Shown: positions 49,021-60,819, counted from the first letter of the stretch. The stretch is DNA of 64,000 nt from Hippophae tibetana (GCA_037013495.1 CM072812.1:36166501-36230500), one strand, 5' to 3'. Notes: generated from the sequence alone by a model not told the origin. A program made the numbers and translations.

Positions 49021-51298
49021 CAATCACATCACGTGGTGATGGAGCTTCGATGACGATCTTAGATCTACTTGGATTAGGTGCTGTGTTTATAACAAGCAAG
49101 GGTAACTTAGGCGCAGTTAGGGCAGGTGTCCCAACTAGTAAAGATATTTGCATTTATATTTTTATCAAGTTGCATACTATTAATTTACTTTTTAGTAAAT
49201 TATTTGCTATCTAGTGGTTGTCTTAAGCAGCTCAAAGATGATATTACATAAGAGTTAAATTCTATCGTATTTTATAGGAGTAAAAAATCATTTATGAAAT
49301 TTGTTTGCATGAGATCTTAAAGTGATTTTAAATCCTTTATAACTTTCTATTATATTTGCGTGATTTACATGTTGTATGTTGGTTGCCATGTTAATGTATT
49401 TTACTAGCCTTGATAGATGCATATGAGGCAAATCGTCACTAATATGTTTACCATATATATATATCTTATTTTTTATATGTTAGTTGTTTATGTGATATGT
49501 TGAATTAAGCATGTTGTTTTTATTTTCATTGTACTGTTTGTTTTCACATTGTGAGACCTACTTTGACGAGCTAAAATGAAACTTGCAAAAAGATTTCATA
49601 AGTTAGCTTATCCACCCACCTTATAGGCCCTAAATGCCTTCACATATGTGTAATTGTTTTAACATAAAAAATTCTCATTATTTATTTTAATTAATAAATA
49701 AATAATAATAATAATATTTTTTAAATATAAATAGTAATAATAACTTTTAAAAATAAAGAGTGATAATATTTTTTTAAAAAATATCAAAGTATACTTATAT
49801 TCAGTTATAAAAGTTAAATTTTCCGTAAAATACAAAACTAAAACAAAAGATGTTAATTATTTAGTTCACTATTCGAATAGCATTGGTTTTAATAGAATAT
49901 GAAGCAACTAATTAGTTATCAATTATTGCTAATAAAACTTATGCAGGTACTCAAATATTATGAATATAAAATTAAAAATATAAAATAATTAAATTAGGAT
50001 GCAATCATTTTTAAAAAATGATTAATTAAACCTAATATATAAATTATTACAAGCAAATTGCATGTGATAACAAACATTCGATTAATAAACATGAAATTAT
50101 TTAATGCTTTTTAAAGTAAAGGTAAGTCGTAGCCTCTTTATGAAAAGATTTTTTATGAGTTTGTTTTTTATTTTTATTTTTTATGTTTGCACCGACATGG
50201 ACTTCACAGTCTTGCTTCGTGTTCCATGGGAAACCAACCATAATGTTACTAATATACTCTGTCTCTCTCTTTCAAGATTGTTAGACGGATAAAAATACCA
50301 ATATTGATAAAAATGTATATACTTTAATTTATAAATATAGATAAATATTTGAAAAAAATATTCTAATTTTTTTTGAAAATATGAATTATTTTTGAAAATT
50401 AATTAATAGTCTTTTTAAAAATAGTTAAACGAATAATAATTTTTTTATTTAAACAATATATTATAACTCAAATACACTATGATATGATGCTAGCATATTA
50501 TGACTAAATATGATTTTTTTTTAATTTTCATGTTACCTATATGAATTATATTGAGATTAAATAAAGAGATAAATAATACAAATATAAAATTATTTTTAAA
50601 ATATAATACATATAAAAAATAAAAAAAATAACATAAGATAGATGGAGAGAAAGATAATTAGTGAAAATTTTGAAAATAAAATTCATGAAACATAATTAAG
50701 AATCACATATCAAATTAAATACATTATCATTTTTAAATATTTTTTTATTATACAAATGTATCATAATTTAATAAAATATAACTAAATATTTACTATTAGA
50801 AGAAATTAGACTTTTTTATATATAAATGTAATATAAATGATAAGTTATGTATGAGTATTTTAATTTGACGAAATTAATAAAAAAAATTATAAATCAATAG
50901 CAACCAACTTTCAAATGTTTTGATTCTTTGTTCCTTTTTAACCGGCAGCTTGTATTCTTTTCTTATTTTAAACATTTTTGATCTTAAGTTCAATCTTATT
51001 TTGAACGTGCTGGATTTCTTTCTTCTGTTCTTTAATTTCTTCTAATAAATAGATAGGATTTTGGATTACTGGAGTGAATGAAATTAAATAACGAAGTTGT
51101 TAGTAAATCATAAAAAAATAAAAGAAATTCTTAATAAAATATGATACATGCATGTATTTAAAAACCTGAGTAAGAGGTGTTATGAAAGCAATCATTAACT
51201 TAATAACGTTTTGCTTTTTATTGAAGAGAGTCTTCATTATACAATTACAAACTCCTTCGGTGGATTTTTTTCAAAATTTAATTCAATAAATACGTTAC
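49021..51298. other. AT-rich DNA, no gene seen
   Basis: There is no recognised frame or repeat. A 62-codon frame at 50104-50292 has a hydrophobic N-terminal half (MSLFFIFIFYVC), but no family match or gene context supports it. Confidence 0.5.
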
Positions 51299-51301
51299 AT
51301 A
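51299..51301. repeat. Target-site duplication ATA, left copy
   Basis: The triplet ATA adjoins CACTA at 51302, and the same triplet follows TAGTG at 60842-60844. CACTA elements characteristically make 3-bp duplications. Confidence 0.9.
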
Positions 51302-51323
51302 CACTACTACAATAAGGGGTATA
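51302..51323 (+). repeat. CACTA terminal inverted repeat, 3' end of the element
   Basis: It reads CACTACTACAATAAGGGG and so on for 22 bases. Its inverse partner at 60820-60841 differs only by one A/T change. Confidence 0.95.
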
Positions 51324-51392
51324 AAAGTCGGTTTTTAACCGACTTTAAACAAATTTAAAGTCGGTTGTATGAACCGACTTTAAATTCAGAGA
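51324..51392. repeat. Subterminal inverted motifs next to the CACTA 3' terminus
   Basis: Inverted pairs AAGTCGGTT/AACCGACTT occur three times within 70 bases. They lead into the 35-bp array and have the same core as the motifs next to the other terminus (60760-60800). Confidence 0.85.
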
Positions 51393-51755
51393 CTTAAATT
51401 GTAAAGTCGGTTCATGGCATGAACCGACTCTACGTGTAGCGTCGGTTCATGGCGTGAACCGACTCTACGTGTAGCGTCGGTTCATGACGTGAACCGACTC
51501 TACGTGTAGCGTCGGTTCATGGCGTGAACCGACTCTACGTGTAGCGTCGGTTCATGGCGTGAACCGACTCTACGTGTAGCGTCGGTTCATGGCGTGAACC
51601 GACTCTACGTGTAGCGTCGGTTCATGGCGTGAACCGACTCTACGTGTAGCGTCGGTTCATGCCATGAACCGACTTTACAGGTAGAGTCGGTTCACGGCAT
51701 GAACCGACGCTACACATAGAGTCGGTTCATGCCATGAACCGACTCTACATTTTAT
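51393..51755. repeat. 35-bp subterminal repeat array, about ten units
   Basis: Head-to-tail units read GTCGGTTCATGGCGTGAACC then GACTCTACGTGTAGC, period 35. Each unit is nearly self-palindromic (GAACCGAC...GTCGGTTC), so the array is a string of possible hairpins. Units in the middle are almost identical; those at the edges vary. Subterminal repeats of CACTA elements are binding sites for the TNPA-type protein, so this array is the likely binding region here. Confidence 0.92.
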
Positions 51756-52182
51756 TTGTATTAATTTTTAATTTTATTTTTCGTATAATAGTATATATAA
51801 ATAACATAAAAACACTAAAATATAAATAATAATACTGAATAATTAACAATATAAATATATTTAATGACTTAATAATTAAATTTATTACAAAATCAAATAA
51901 TGCATATAAATAACTTCAATTACAAATAAAATAATGTCGTCAAATTATGCCATCGAGTAAGCTTGGTTGGCGTAGAATCTTGATTGGCCTTCACAAGCAT
52001 TATGGGAAAAAAAGGCTGATCCATATAACAAATATTCTCCTACATACATGAGCACGTAAAACATACATCAAAAAAGTAGTATAAACTTCATACGTACGAA
52101 TGAAGAAATTAAATCATTATTGAGATTAGCACGTACAACGACATTCGATGAACTCATATTAGCATTATTAATCATTTGTCTA

Positions 52183-52453
52183 TATATGAAGTTATCTAGA
52201 ATCTCTACTACTATTTTTTAATGCTATATATAATGAACTCTAAATATGAAATCAATTGCATGTAACTTCGATTTCTTGGGTAAGCTTGTGTGAGTTTTGG
52301 TGCCCTTAAACATATGGAACACGTTCATATGCACCAAAACTCATACAAACCAAGAAACAAATCGGACCGACATACGTACACCTGATTTGTACATTTAGAA
52401 CTCATTATATATCATTAAAAATACTAGCAGAGATTCCAGATAAATTCATATTT
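52183..52453 (-). other. Long imperfect hairpin downstream of the second CACTA gene
   Basis: Left arm 52183-52316 and right arm 52325-52453 are inverse copies with only a few mismatches and small gaps. Shared phrases include GAATCTCTACTA against GAATCTCTGCTA, TATATAATGAACTCTAAAT against TATATAATGAGTTCTAAAT, and GAGTTTTGGTGC on both arms. The tip (CATATGGAAC against GTTCATATG) closes in a tiny loop. It lies about 130 bases past the stop codon of the second gene, inside the element's transcribed side. A hairpin of this length could feed small-RNA production; no expression evidence is available here. Confidence 0.85.
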
Positions 52454-52582
52454 ATAAACAATGCATTCCCCTAAATACATGAGCATATATATGATTAATC
52501 ATCATCAACCAAGTGATTTCAGACACAAGAATAGATATAGAAGGCCAAATCATTAAAAAAATTACTGTTATGTTGTCATATG

Positions 52583-55500
52583 CTATTCAAGATCATCAGA
52601 ATCTTCTTCTGATTCTTCTTGCGATGATATAATTTGAACTATGTGTTCTGCCCATTCCTCTCGTAAATCATCAAAAATTTGCTGGTCGTAACCCGTCTTG
52701 TTCCAACCGAAGAACTACATGTATTCAAAATCAAAATAAGAATATGATTTCATTAATTTACAAAAACAAACTCAAATATGTTAAAACTTGTATGTATATG
52801 GGTAAAATATATTACCACATCATCAATTGGAATTTTGATATTTGTGATGATTTCACTCATAAACTTCATGACATAATAACCACACATGACTCCATTATTT
52901 TGTTGTGGAACCTACAAAAAAAAGTGCATGTATACATGAATTTTCATATTCGAACATCCTTATTATTTAATTGTAAAATTAATAAAATTATTAATATTGA
53001 ATTGTACATACCATAACTTTTGTCCATATAAGCTTATGAGATTTTTTAAGGACAATGCCCCTAGACTTGTTCCATAACTTCCATGCCCTGTCAAGATATA
53101 AAACGATTAGTTTTTATTAAATATTACAAAAATAATAGAAAAAACTAATATGTAACTAAATATAACTCTTACATTTCAACAACTGCTTTTGTATCTTTAC
53201 TCAGTTCTATGGAAGCTGAGTCACAGTACCAAGCATGATTATTGAACATATCAATGATTACCAACATCCAATGATCTTGGCCTTGTTCAAACCTTAATGG
53301 CCAAGGGATTATCAACTTTTGATTTCTGCTAAGCGTTAATGCTCTATCACATAATTGTTTAGCTCTGATGCTAACATCCTTCTCTTGATATTGATTAACA
53401 TATGAAGAATCATAGAACATTGCTAAATGTGATGAGTGATTATGTTGAAGTCGATAATAGCAAGCCCTATATATGTATATATATAATTAGATAATATAAA
53501 TATAATGTTCTGCATAAATAAAAGAAAACTAACTAGATTGAGGACTCACCTTGTCCACACTTGAATTATACTTAAATCGATCATTTGATATTCAAATATT
53601 TGCAACAAGCACTCGATCGATATATAAGTTTGGCCGATGTCTACACCAGAAATTTCAATAGGAAGTGGCACAGTCCATCCATCATTTATGCTAGATGCCC
53701 TCCCAACAATAGTCATCAAACTGCCAAGATTTCTACTGAATTGTAACGCATAAGTATGACTATACTTTTTCCAAGGCTTCTTCTTGAATGACTTGGTGCA
53801 CGAGGATTGACCACTAGTCATAGATTTAGCACGAGATACTTGCTTGGTATCTCTTAAATGTGATGCATTTAAGAGTTCTGGTATAATAGACTACCAAAAA
53901 AGTATCATATATGTATTTTTAGTAACAATATAAGATCACATTAAATAATAGTAGTAAACAAGTGTTATTTTTTAAGTTAAAAAATAGTACCATGTCAAAA
54001 TTTAGAACAACTTGAATCGACGGCCAAGCCACATACTGTCCAACCGCCTCTTGGACTGTGGTAGCATCAGAAGGCACAGGTAGTGGACAATCATGAAACA
54101 ATGATTGATCAATTACTATTCGCCAATGATTAGGCAAATATTGATTATGAATCATCCGATCATCACTCAATTGTTGTACCGTTCCAATAGCAACATAGTC
54201 CGTTGACGAAGGATGTTTCAACAAACATTTCATATTCTGTAAAAAATTTAAGTGTTATATATAAAAAATAAAACATATAATAAGAATTTAAAAATTAAAA
54301 TCTTACCACATATGATTCATCAAATAGAGGAGGACTCTCATATGGGGTAGCTATTGGATGTACATTCTCACCAATATGTTCATCTTGGCTTGATTTATGG
54401 TAAGAATGTACAGATTGCATTGGAGAAAATGAACCACTACTTGATTGCATGTGCATTCCTGACATATAATGAGGACCAATAGGATGGCTATATCCCATAC
54501 TGGATGTAGTTTGAGCACAATGAGATTGGGTGGATGGCATGCCTGGCATGGATGGTGGCATGCCTGGCATGGATGGTGGCATGCTTGGCATGGATTGTGG
54601 CATGCCTGGAATGGAAGGTGGTATGCCTGACATGGATGGTTGCATGCTTGGCCAATATGGCATGCCCTGGTTGTAGCATGATGCCATGGCTGACAATTGT
54701 TGTGATTGATGTTCTTTTAGAGTGGCAATCTCACTCATCACGGAGGCCTTAAAGGAGTTGAATTATTCTTCAATTTTAGTGTATTTCTCCTTACTTACCG
54801 TCTGAGGCTTATGTTTTGGAATTTTAAAATACTCCAAAGCACCATCATATTGGCTACCTCCCCTAACATGACCAGGATGATCGCGTCCGATTGCATGATA
54901 TAAAGCATCTCTCCCAGGCTCTTCGATTATTTCACCCCTGTATAGTTTTTCTTGAACAGCTCTCTACAAATAACAAAGCACACAAACATATCATTCATTA
55001 TTACATCAAATATTAAGTATCAGTCAGACTTTTTATCAAACGAAATTACTAACCAACTTATTTAATTGTTCTTCTCCTCGTTGACTCATCGGTCTTGCAT
55101 TCTTCGTTTTGGGAGTCTTTGTTTCTATGTACAATTCCATTCGGGTAACAGGTCTACCCAATTCAGCTTCCTACATAAATTAGGAAAATTTTATTAACAA
55201 TGACATGAAATTAAATTGAGAAAAATTAATATAAAAATATTTATAAAATTAAGACAAATTAATAATACCATTCGAAATCTAACTTCAGGATTTGAAGACC
55301 TCCCAGTACGGTTAGGAAGAATGTTATGCATTTGGACATTCTGGTGATCTTCTCTAATAATTTGAAATTCTTCTGAACGTCTATAATCTACAAAGTCTTT
55401 CCAAACTTGAGGTGTAATCCAGGGGTGTCCTTCAAGGATTTTGTATATCACATTCTCATCAAGTGTTTCCAAATATGGAAACACATAATTTTTCGCCAAT

Positions 55501-55926
55501 CTAGAAGTCTTGTATTCCTTCCACGCCTTATTTGCAATCTTATAACACTTGCCCTGCCAATTGTCATCGACTTTGTAACGATTCTGTAAAAACACAGTAC
55601 AAAAGATTAGATACAATCAATATATAATATATATATATATTGATTATAAAATATAAGAGACTTACATAAATGGTTATCCATATTTTAAACTTTTCTGCAT
55701 CGGCAACCTCAGACCAATGATTTATATTGATTGGTATACTGGACTTTGCCAGTCGACCAATAGAAGATTTCAATTGTTGACCATTCTCCCCTAGTGGATT
55801 ACCAGTAGCATCAAATTTAACGGGTATTCTATCATCTGGGTTAAGTGGAGCATCAGGTATATTCGCCCAACCCCTTCTTTTCAAATACCCCAATGGATCA
55901 TTTGGATCTACAAGCTGAATATCCAT
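52583..55926 (-). CDS. Second CACTA gene: Transposase_24 region plus Ulp1-like (C48) protease
   Basis: Ten exons are inferred from GT/AG sites and unbroken phase: 55926-55666, 55583-55269, 55170-55054, 54963-54307, 54236-53991, 53890-53550, 53466-53173, 53087-53012, 52911-52816 and 52714-52583. They would give about 844 residues. Exon 2 resembles plant Transposase_24 (LEGHPWITPQVWKDFVDYRR). Exon 4 has a Met/Pro repeat. Exon 5 resembles the region often named DUF8039. Exons 6-10 match Ulp1-type cysteine proteases: His in GQDHWMLVIID, Asp in AWYCDSAS, Gln and Cys in PQQNNGVMCGYYVM. One in-frame TAA (54763-54765, in exon 4) interrupts it, probably from CAA. It could be the TNPA-like DNA-binding product. 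The exon model comes from reading alone and the 5' end may include an extra exon. Confidence 0.75.
54535..54660 (-). repeat. 21-bp coding minisatellite (Met/Pro repeat)
   Basis: Five to six tandem copies of a 21-bp unit (CATGCCTGGCATGGATGGTG type) encode the heptad SMPGMPP on the minus strand within exon 4 of the second CACTA gene. The period is a multiple of three, so length changes keep the frame. The plus-strand frame over it (MACLAWMV repeats) is a shadow. Confidence 0.9.
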
Positions 55927-56025
55927 GAAATATCTGCAAAAGTGGAGAAATATAAATTAATTGACAATTTTAGGAACACACATATATACAAGAGTTATTA
56001 CAACAATATAGAACATACATTATGT

Positions 56026-59000
56026 TTAATTAGGTTGTTGATCGTATACATATATTCCTTCACAATCACTACGAGTCCATGTCGAAGAATCATCATCATC
56101 AATTAGATCATCACGTACATTAGGCAATTTATTTGAGAAATTACTAATATTGGTTAATGTATCAAGCATAGAGTCATCATCTTCTACAACATCACAATGG
56201 TAAAACTCCTTTTGTGGAGGCGTTAACACAACAGACCATATTGGATCAATTTGATCGCTCACGTAAAATACTTGCTTTGCATGAAGTGCTAACGTGAAAG
56301 GATCATCTGTGTGACTTATCCTGGATAAATTTACAAGAGTAAATCCAAAATCATCTATTTTATATCCAACATTGATAACATCTTCGACCCAATCACACAA
56401 GAATACTGTCTCATGGAAGACCTCATAATCCAATTCCCAAATCTCTTGTATTATACCATAATATGTTCTATCAGAAAGGACAGGATTAGCATCTTTTGAA
56501 CTGGCAAATTGCATAGTTTGTGCAACCATCTGCACCCCACTATTTTGATTTACTCGGACTTTGTCCCTAGCTTGAGTCGTAAACCTCGATCCATTTATTG
56601 TGAAACTATGAAAAGATTTGACATCGAATTTTGGGCCATGTGCAAGCCATTGTAAACTTTCTGATATTTTATGATTGAGTTTCTTGAGTTCACCTCGAAT
56701 CTATGTATACAAAAACACAAAATGTGTTTAGAGCAAAGTTTTAAAACATTGAATATATATAGGAGGATACATGCATGATTTTTTTTTTGTGACACTTACG
56801 TGGTTGCGAAACCAATTAATAAGCTCTCGCTTATGTTCATCATACAACCATTTTTCTCCTCCTTTTTTTTTATAACGATGATCGATCTTCAATAAGTTTA
56901 AATGCATCCTGTAACGTTATTAAATATATATTAAGTTATATATCATCATTAATAGTTAAATAAAAGATGAAACAATGAACATCACTTACTCTATGTACGG
57001 TTGTGCCTCGTTATTATTTACCAAAATGATTCGGTGTGCTTTTTCCCATCGAGTGCGATCAATAAATAATTTCTTACTTCCACCAAGCATAGGGTTACCT
57101 ACTTGGATCATGTGACGTTCTAAGAATAACTTGTGCGTAGGATTCCCAATTTCAGTGCAACCACTAAAGTATTCAGAACAAAACTCAATGGCCTCTTCAG
57201 CAATGTAGCATTCCACCATGCATCCTTCAGGTCTATATCTATTATTTACATATCCTTTAAGGACTTGCATATATCTCTCAAAAGGATACATCCACCTTAA
57301 GTAAGTAGGACCACATAATTGAACCTCTCGAACTAAATGAACACATAAGTGAATCATTATATCGAAGAAAGAAGGAGGAAAATATTTTTCAATTAGACAC
57401 AAAGTTTCTACAATTTCTTTCTGTAAAGAATTTAACTCGCCAATTGATATAGATTTCTTGCATATGGTATTGAAGAATGAACATAGCCGAATTATTGATA
57501 TTCGAACATGTTTTGGAAGAATTGATCTAATAGCAACTGGTAATAACTGTTGCATTAAGATATGACAGTCATGTGATTTCAATCCATACAGTCTCTTATC
57601 GGTGATAGACACAAAATTTCTTAAGTTGGATGAGTAACCATCAGGAACTTTCACACCTTCCAAACATTTACAAAACACATCCTTCTCTTTTGTTGACATT
57701 GTATATGATGCTGGTGGCAAGTATGTTCGATTCTTATCATTTTCCACCCTTGGTTCCAATTCAGGTCGTATGCCTAGTTTCTTTAAATCCAATCTTGCTT
57801 TAATGCCATCCTTTGTTTTTCCAGGTATATTAAGTAAAGTGCCAATCAAGCTTTCACATACATTCTTCTCAATATGCATGACATCTAAGATGTGACGAAT
57901 GTGTAGGTCTTTCCAATAAGCCAATTCCCAAAATATTGATTTTTTTTTCCAACAACCATTCGGTTCAAAATCTTTTTCATTTTCACCAATTTCATTAGTT
58001 GACCTCCTTCGTTTCCCAGACTTGGTGAGTTTTTTTTTCATCTTTCCATATTGTTTGAATGTCATCCCATTCAATTGCCTTAATATCTCAATACCTCGCA
58101 AAGGTCGAGTTGCATGATCATGATCTTCTTCACCATCGAACGGTTTCTTTTGGTATCTAAACTTGTGTCCAGATGGCAAAAATCTCCTATGTTTTCTATA
58201 AGACATCTTTCGTCCGTGAACAAGATACTTTGCAGAAGTTCCATCACTACATATAGGACATCCCTTGTAACCTTTTGTTGCATGTCCTGATAAGTTTCCA
58301 TAGGCAGGAAAATCATTAATTGTCCATAAAAGAACCCCCTTCAAGTTAAAGTATTCTTCTTTATATGCATCGTAAACATTTACACCATCATTCCACAACG
58401 TCTTTAAATCATCTATCAGAGGCTGCAAATATACATCAATATCAACACCAGGTTGTTTCGGTCCTGAGATCAATAATGTTAACATCATGAATTTTCTTTT
58501 CATACACAACCAGGGAGGAAGGTTGTATGTTACCATAATTACTGGCCAACAACTATATCTACTACTGAGGGAACTATGTGGATTAATTCCATCAGCAGCA
58601 ATGGCAAGACGCAGATTGCGCGGATCAGATGAAAATTGAGGAGATAAATTATCTACTACTTTCCAATTTGGAGAATCACAAGGATGACGTAGCACCCCAT
58701 CATCAGATCGATTATCTGAATGCCAAGTCAACATCTTTGATGTATATTTACTATTGAACAACCTTTGAAAGCGAGGGATCGGAGGAAAGTACCAAAGAAC
58801 CTTTGCAGGCACACCTTTCTTATGTGTTGTATCATTTGTACCATGCTTCCATCTCGATTCTTTACACATAGGACAATCATGTAATGTCTCATATTCTTTT
58901 CTATAAAGAATGCAATCATTAGGACAAGCGTGAATCTTATGATATTCCATGCCAAATCGACTAAGAGATTTCTTCACTTCATACATTGAAGATGGCAATT

Positions 59001-59532
59001 CAATACCCTCAGGAAACATATCGACTAGTAGAGTTAGTAATTCTGTGAATCCCTTGTCAGAAAAACCATGTTTTGCCTTGACATTGTACAAATGAACCAA
59101 TCCTGACATCTTAGTGTATTTTTTGCATTTTGGATACAACGGTTTTTCGGCATCTTCTATAAGTTTATTAAAGGTTTCGGGATCATCCCCGCGTAATTCA
59201 TCTTTAACACCACGAAACATATTTTCTGTCTGTACATTATGATATGATGTATGTAATCCACCCACATTCTTATTATACTTTTCTCCATGAGTATTATCAA
59301 TATTTTCTTCATGATAATACCAACATTTATAGCTCAATAGAATACCATTACGGATAAGGTGATACTTAATCTCATCAAATTCATGAAATCGCTCATTTTT
59401 ACATTTAACGCATGGGCATCGAATCATACTACTTCCAGTATTACTAGTTCTACAAGCAAATTCCATGAAACTTTCAACTCCAGAAATATAGTCTTGCTCA
59501 ATTCTACACTTTGACATCCAAGATTTGTCCAT
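56026..59532 (-). CDS. TNP2-type CACTA transposase, three exons, open
   Basis: The transposase cuts and joins CACTA ends. Exons 59532-56990, 56908-56800 and 56700-56026 join in phase through GTAAGT donors and AG acceptors to give about 1,108 residues. The N terminus (residues 3-75) is a Transpos_assoc region with CPCVKCKN. The TNP2/Transposase_21 core follows, with Asp in AADGINPH (about 315), Asp in LWTINDFPAY (about 406) and Glu in DVMHIEKN (about 554), the likely DDE residues. A DUF4218-like region (about 600-760) and, in exon 3, a DUF4216-like region (WSVVLTPPQKEFY) follow. The start is the first ATG of MDKSWMSKC, a usual start in this family. The open frame contrasts with the broken copy at 1-2910. 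Splicing is inferred, not observed. Confidence 0.92.
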
Positions 59533-60564
59533 TTTCTATTAATGACATTAATTAAACATATTACTTAATTATGTATTATTATATATAAATTTCCTAATTA
59601 TTAGAATATATATCAAAACATACATAATGCAAAATAGTTATCATTTTAATCATTTTACAAAACCATTTATATACAAATTAAAAAATAAGCAGTTCATGTT
59701 TCATGAATATATATATAAAAACCAATCACGCGGTTGATTCTAATTTCTAAACATGTTACTATATCATAATTACAAAGTAATATTAATTATACGTATAAAT
59801 TTATCCACGCAAACCCACAAAACATTTCACATATTATTGAATACATACAAGTAATAATTCAAACATTATTATTACAAGCAAACAAAAAAACATAACTAAA
59901 TCAAAAATTTATACAAAAATACGCTGTTCGATTAACGAAATACATTTACACGCTGATAAATTAGCACAAATTAAACACTGTTCACTTTATTTCGACTATA
60001 AAAAAGTCACTTGGTAATATTAATAATAATAGATCACAAACCCTTTTTGATTTATCCTACTTGTCACAAGCATATGTATTTTACAAACTATCACAACCTC
60101 CGGTTTTTAACTCATACTTATATAAGTTAAGATCAGCCTTGGATCATCCCATTTTATTAAAAATGAAATAAAGAATTAAGACATATTGCACGAAATATTG
60201 TGAGATTTTAAAATCTGCACGAAATATTGCACGAAATATTGTAAGTTAAAATCTGCACGAAATATTGCACTCCAAATTAAGACATAAGAACATTCATATT
60301 TCGGGAATTAATCAATGGAATACCCATACGCAGATTTTAACATTTTGCTATTAAAAAAAGAAGAACTGACAGATAATATTGTGAGAAGAGAAAACTTACA
60401 AACGTCCGTTCAAATGGTGGTTGGAGGTGGCCGGAAATGTAGAACGAAGGTGGCGCACGGTTAAGATTGTGGGAGAAAAGTGACTCGAGTGAGGAAAGGA
60501 GAGGAAGAAGCAGATCGAAAACTGGAACTCTGCGTACTAAATGAGATGTTAGGGCATATATTAG
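59533..60564 (-). promoter_or_regulatory. 5' region of the CACTA element, probable promoter
   Basis: One kilobase lies between the transposase start and the 5' subterminal array. It shares its gene-proximal 400 bp with copy 1. A block at about 59930-60330 has no counterpart there. That block holds four copies of GCACGAAATATTG (60188-60267). A GGTGGCCGGAAATGTAGAAC segment (60427-60447) near the terminus is shared with copy 1 (3687-3707). No TATA box can be singled out in this AT-rich DNA. Confidence 0.55.
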
Positions 60565-60740
60565 GTGGATAGCGTCGGTTGTCCACGTCAACCGACGCTA
60601 CGTTACGTGGATAGCGTCGGTTGTCCACGTCAACCGACGCTACGTTACGTGGATAGCGTCGGTTGTCCACGTCAACCGACGCTACGTTATGTGGATAGCG
60701 TCGGTTGTCCACGTCAACCGATGCTATCCACGTAACGTAG
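60565..60740. repeat. 42-bp subterminal repeat array, four units
   Basis: Units start at 60565, 60607, 60649 and 60691, each GTGGATAGCGTCGGTTGTCC then ACGTCAACCGACGCTACGTT. Each unit is an imperfect palindrome around GTCGGTT/AACCGAC, the same core as the 35-bp array at the other end, although the two units differ. Copy 1 has only a single degenerate unit at the same place (about 3812-3850). Confidence 0.92.
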
Positions 60741-60819
60741 CGTCTTTTGACGTGGACAACCGACTTTAAATTCATTCAAAGTCGGTTTTTAGAAAAAACC
60801 GACTTTAGACATCGACTTA

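Noticed and set aside
51393-51755. A centromeric or subtelomeric satellite.
   Set aside because: The array is only about 360 bp and sits exactly inside a CACTA terminus; it is the subterminal repeat of that element.
54534-54752. A plus-strand frame with MACLAWMV repeats resembling a membrane protein.
   Set aside because: It is the antisense shadow of the Met/Pro minisatellite in the second CACTA gene.
60461-60775. A 104-codon frame with repeating ASVDVDNRRYP units, which looks like a repeat protein.
   Set aside because: The frame is created by the 42-bp subterminal DNA repeats of the CACTA element (42 is a multiple of three) and crosses into its non-coding 5' region. It is not a gene.
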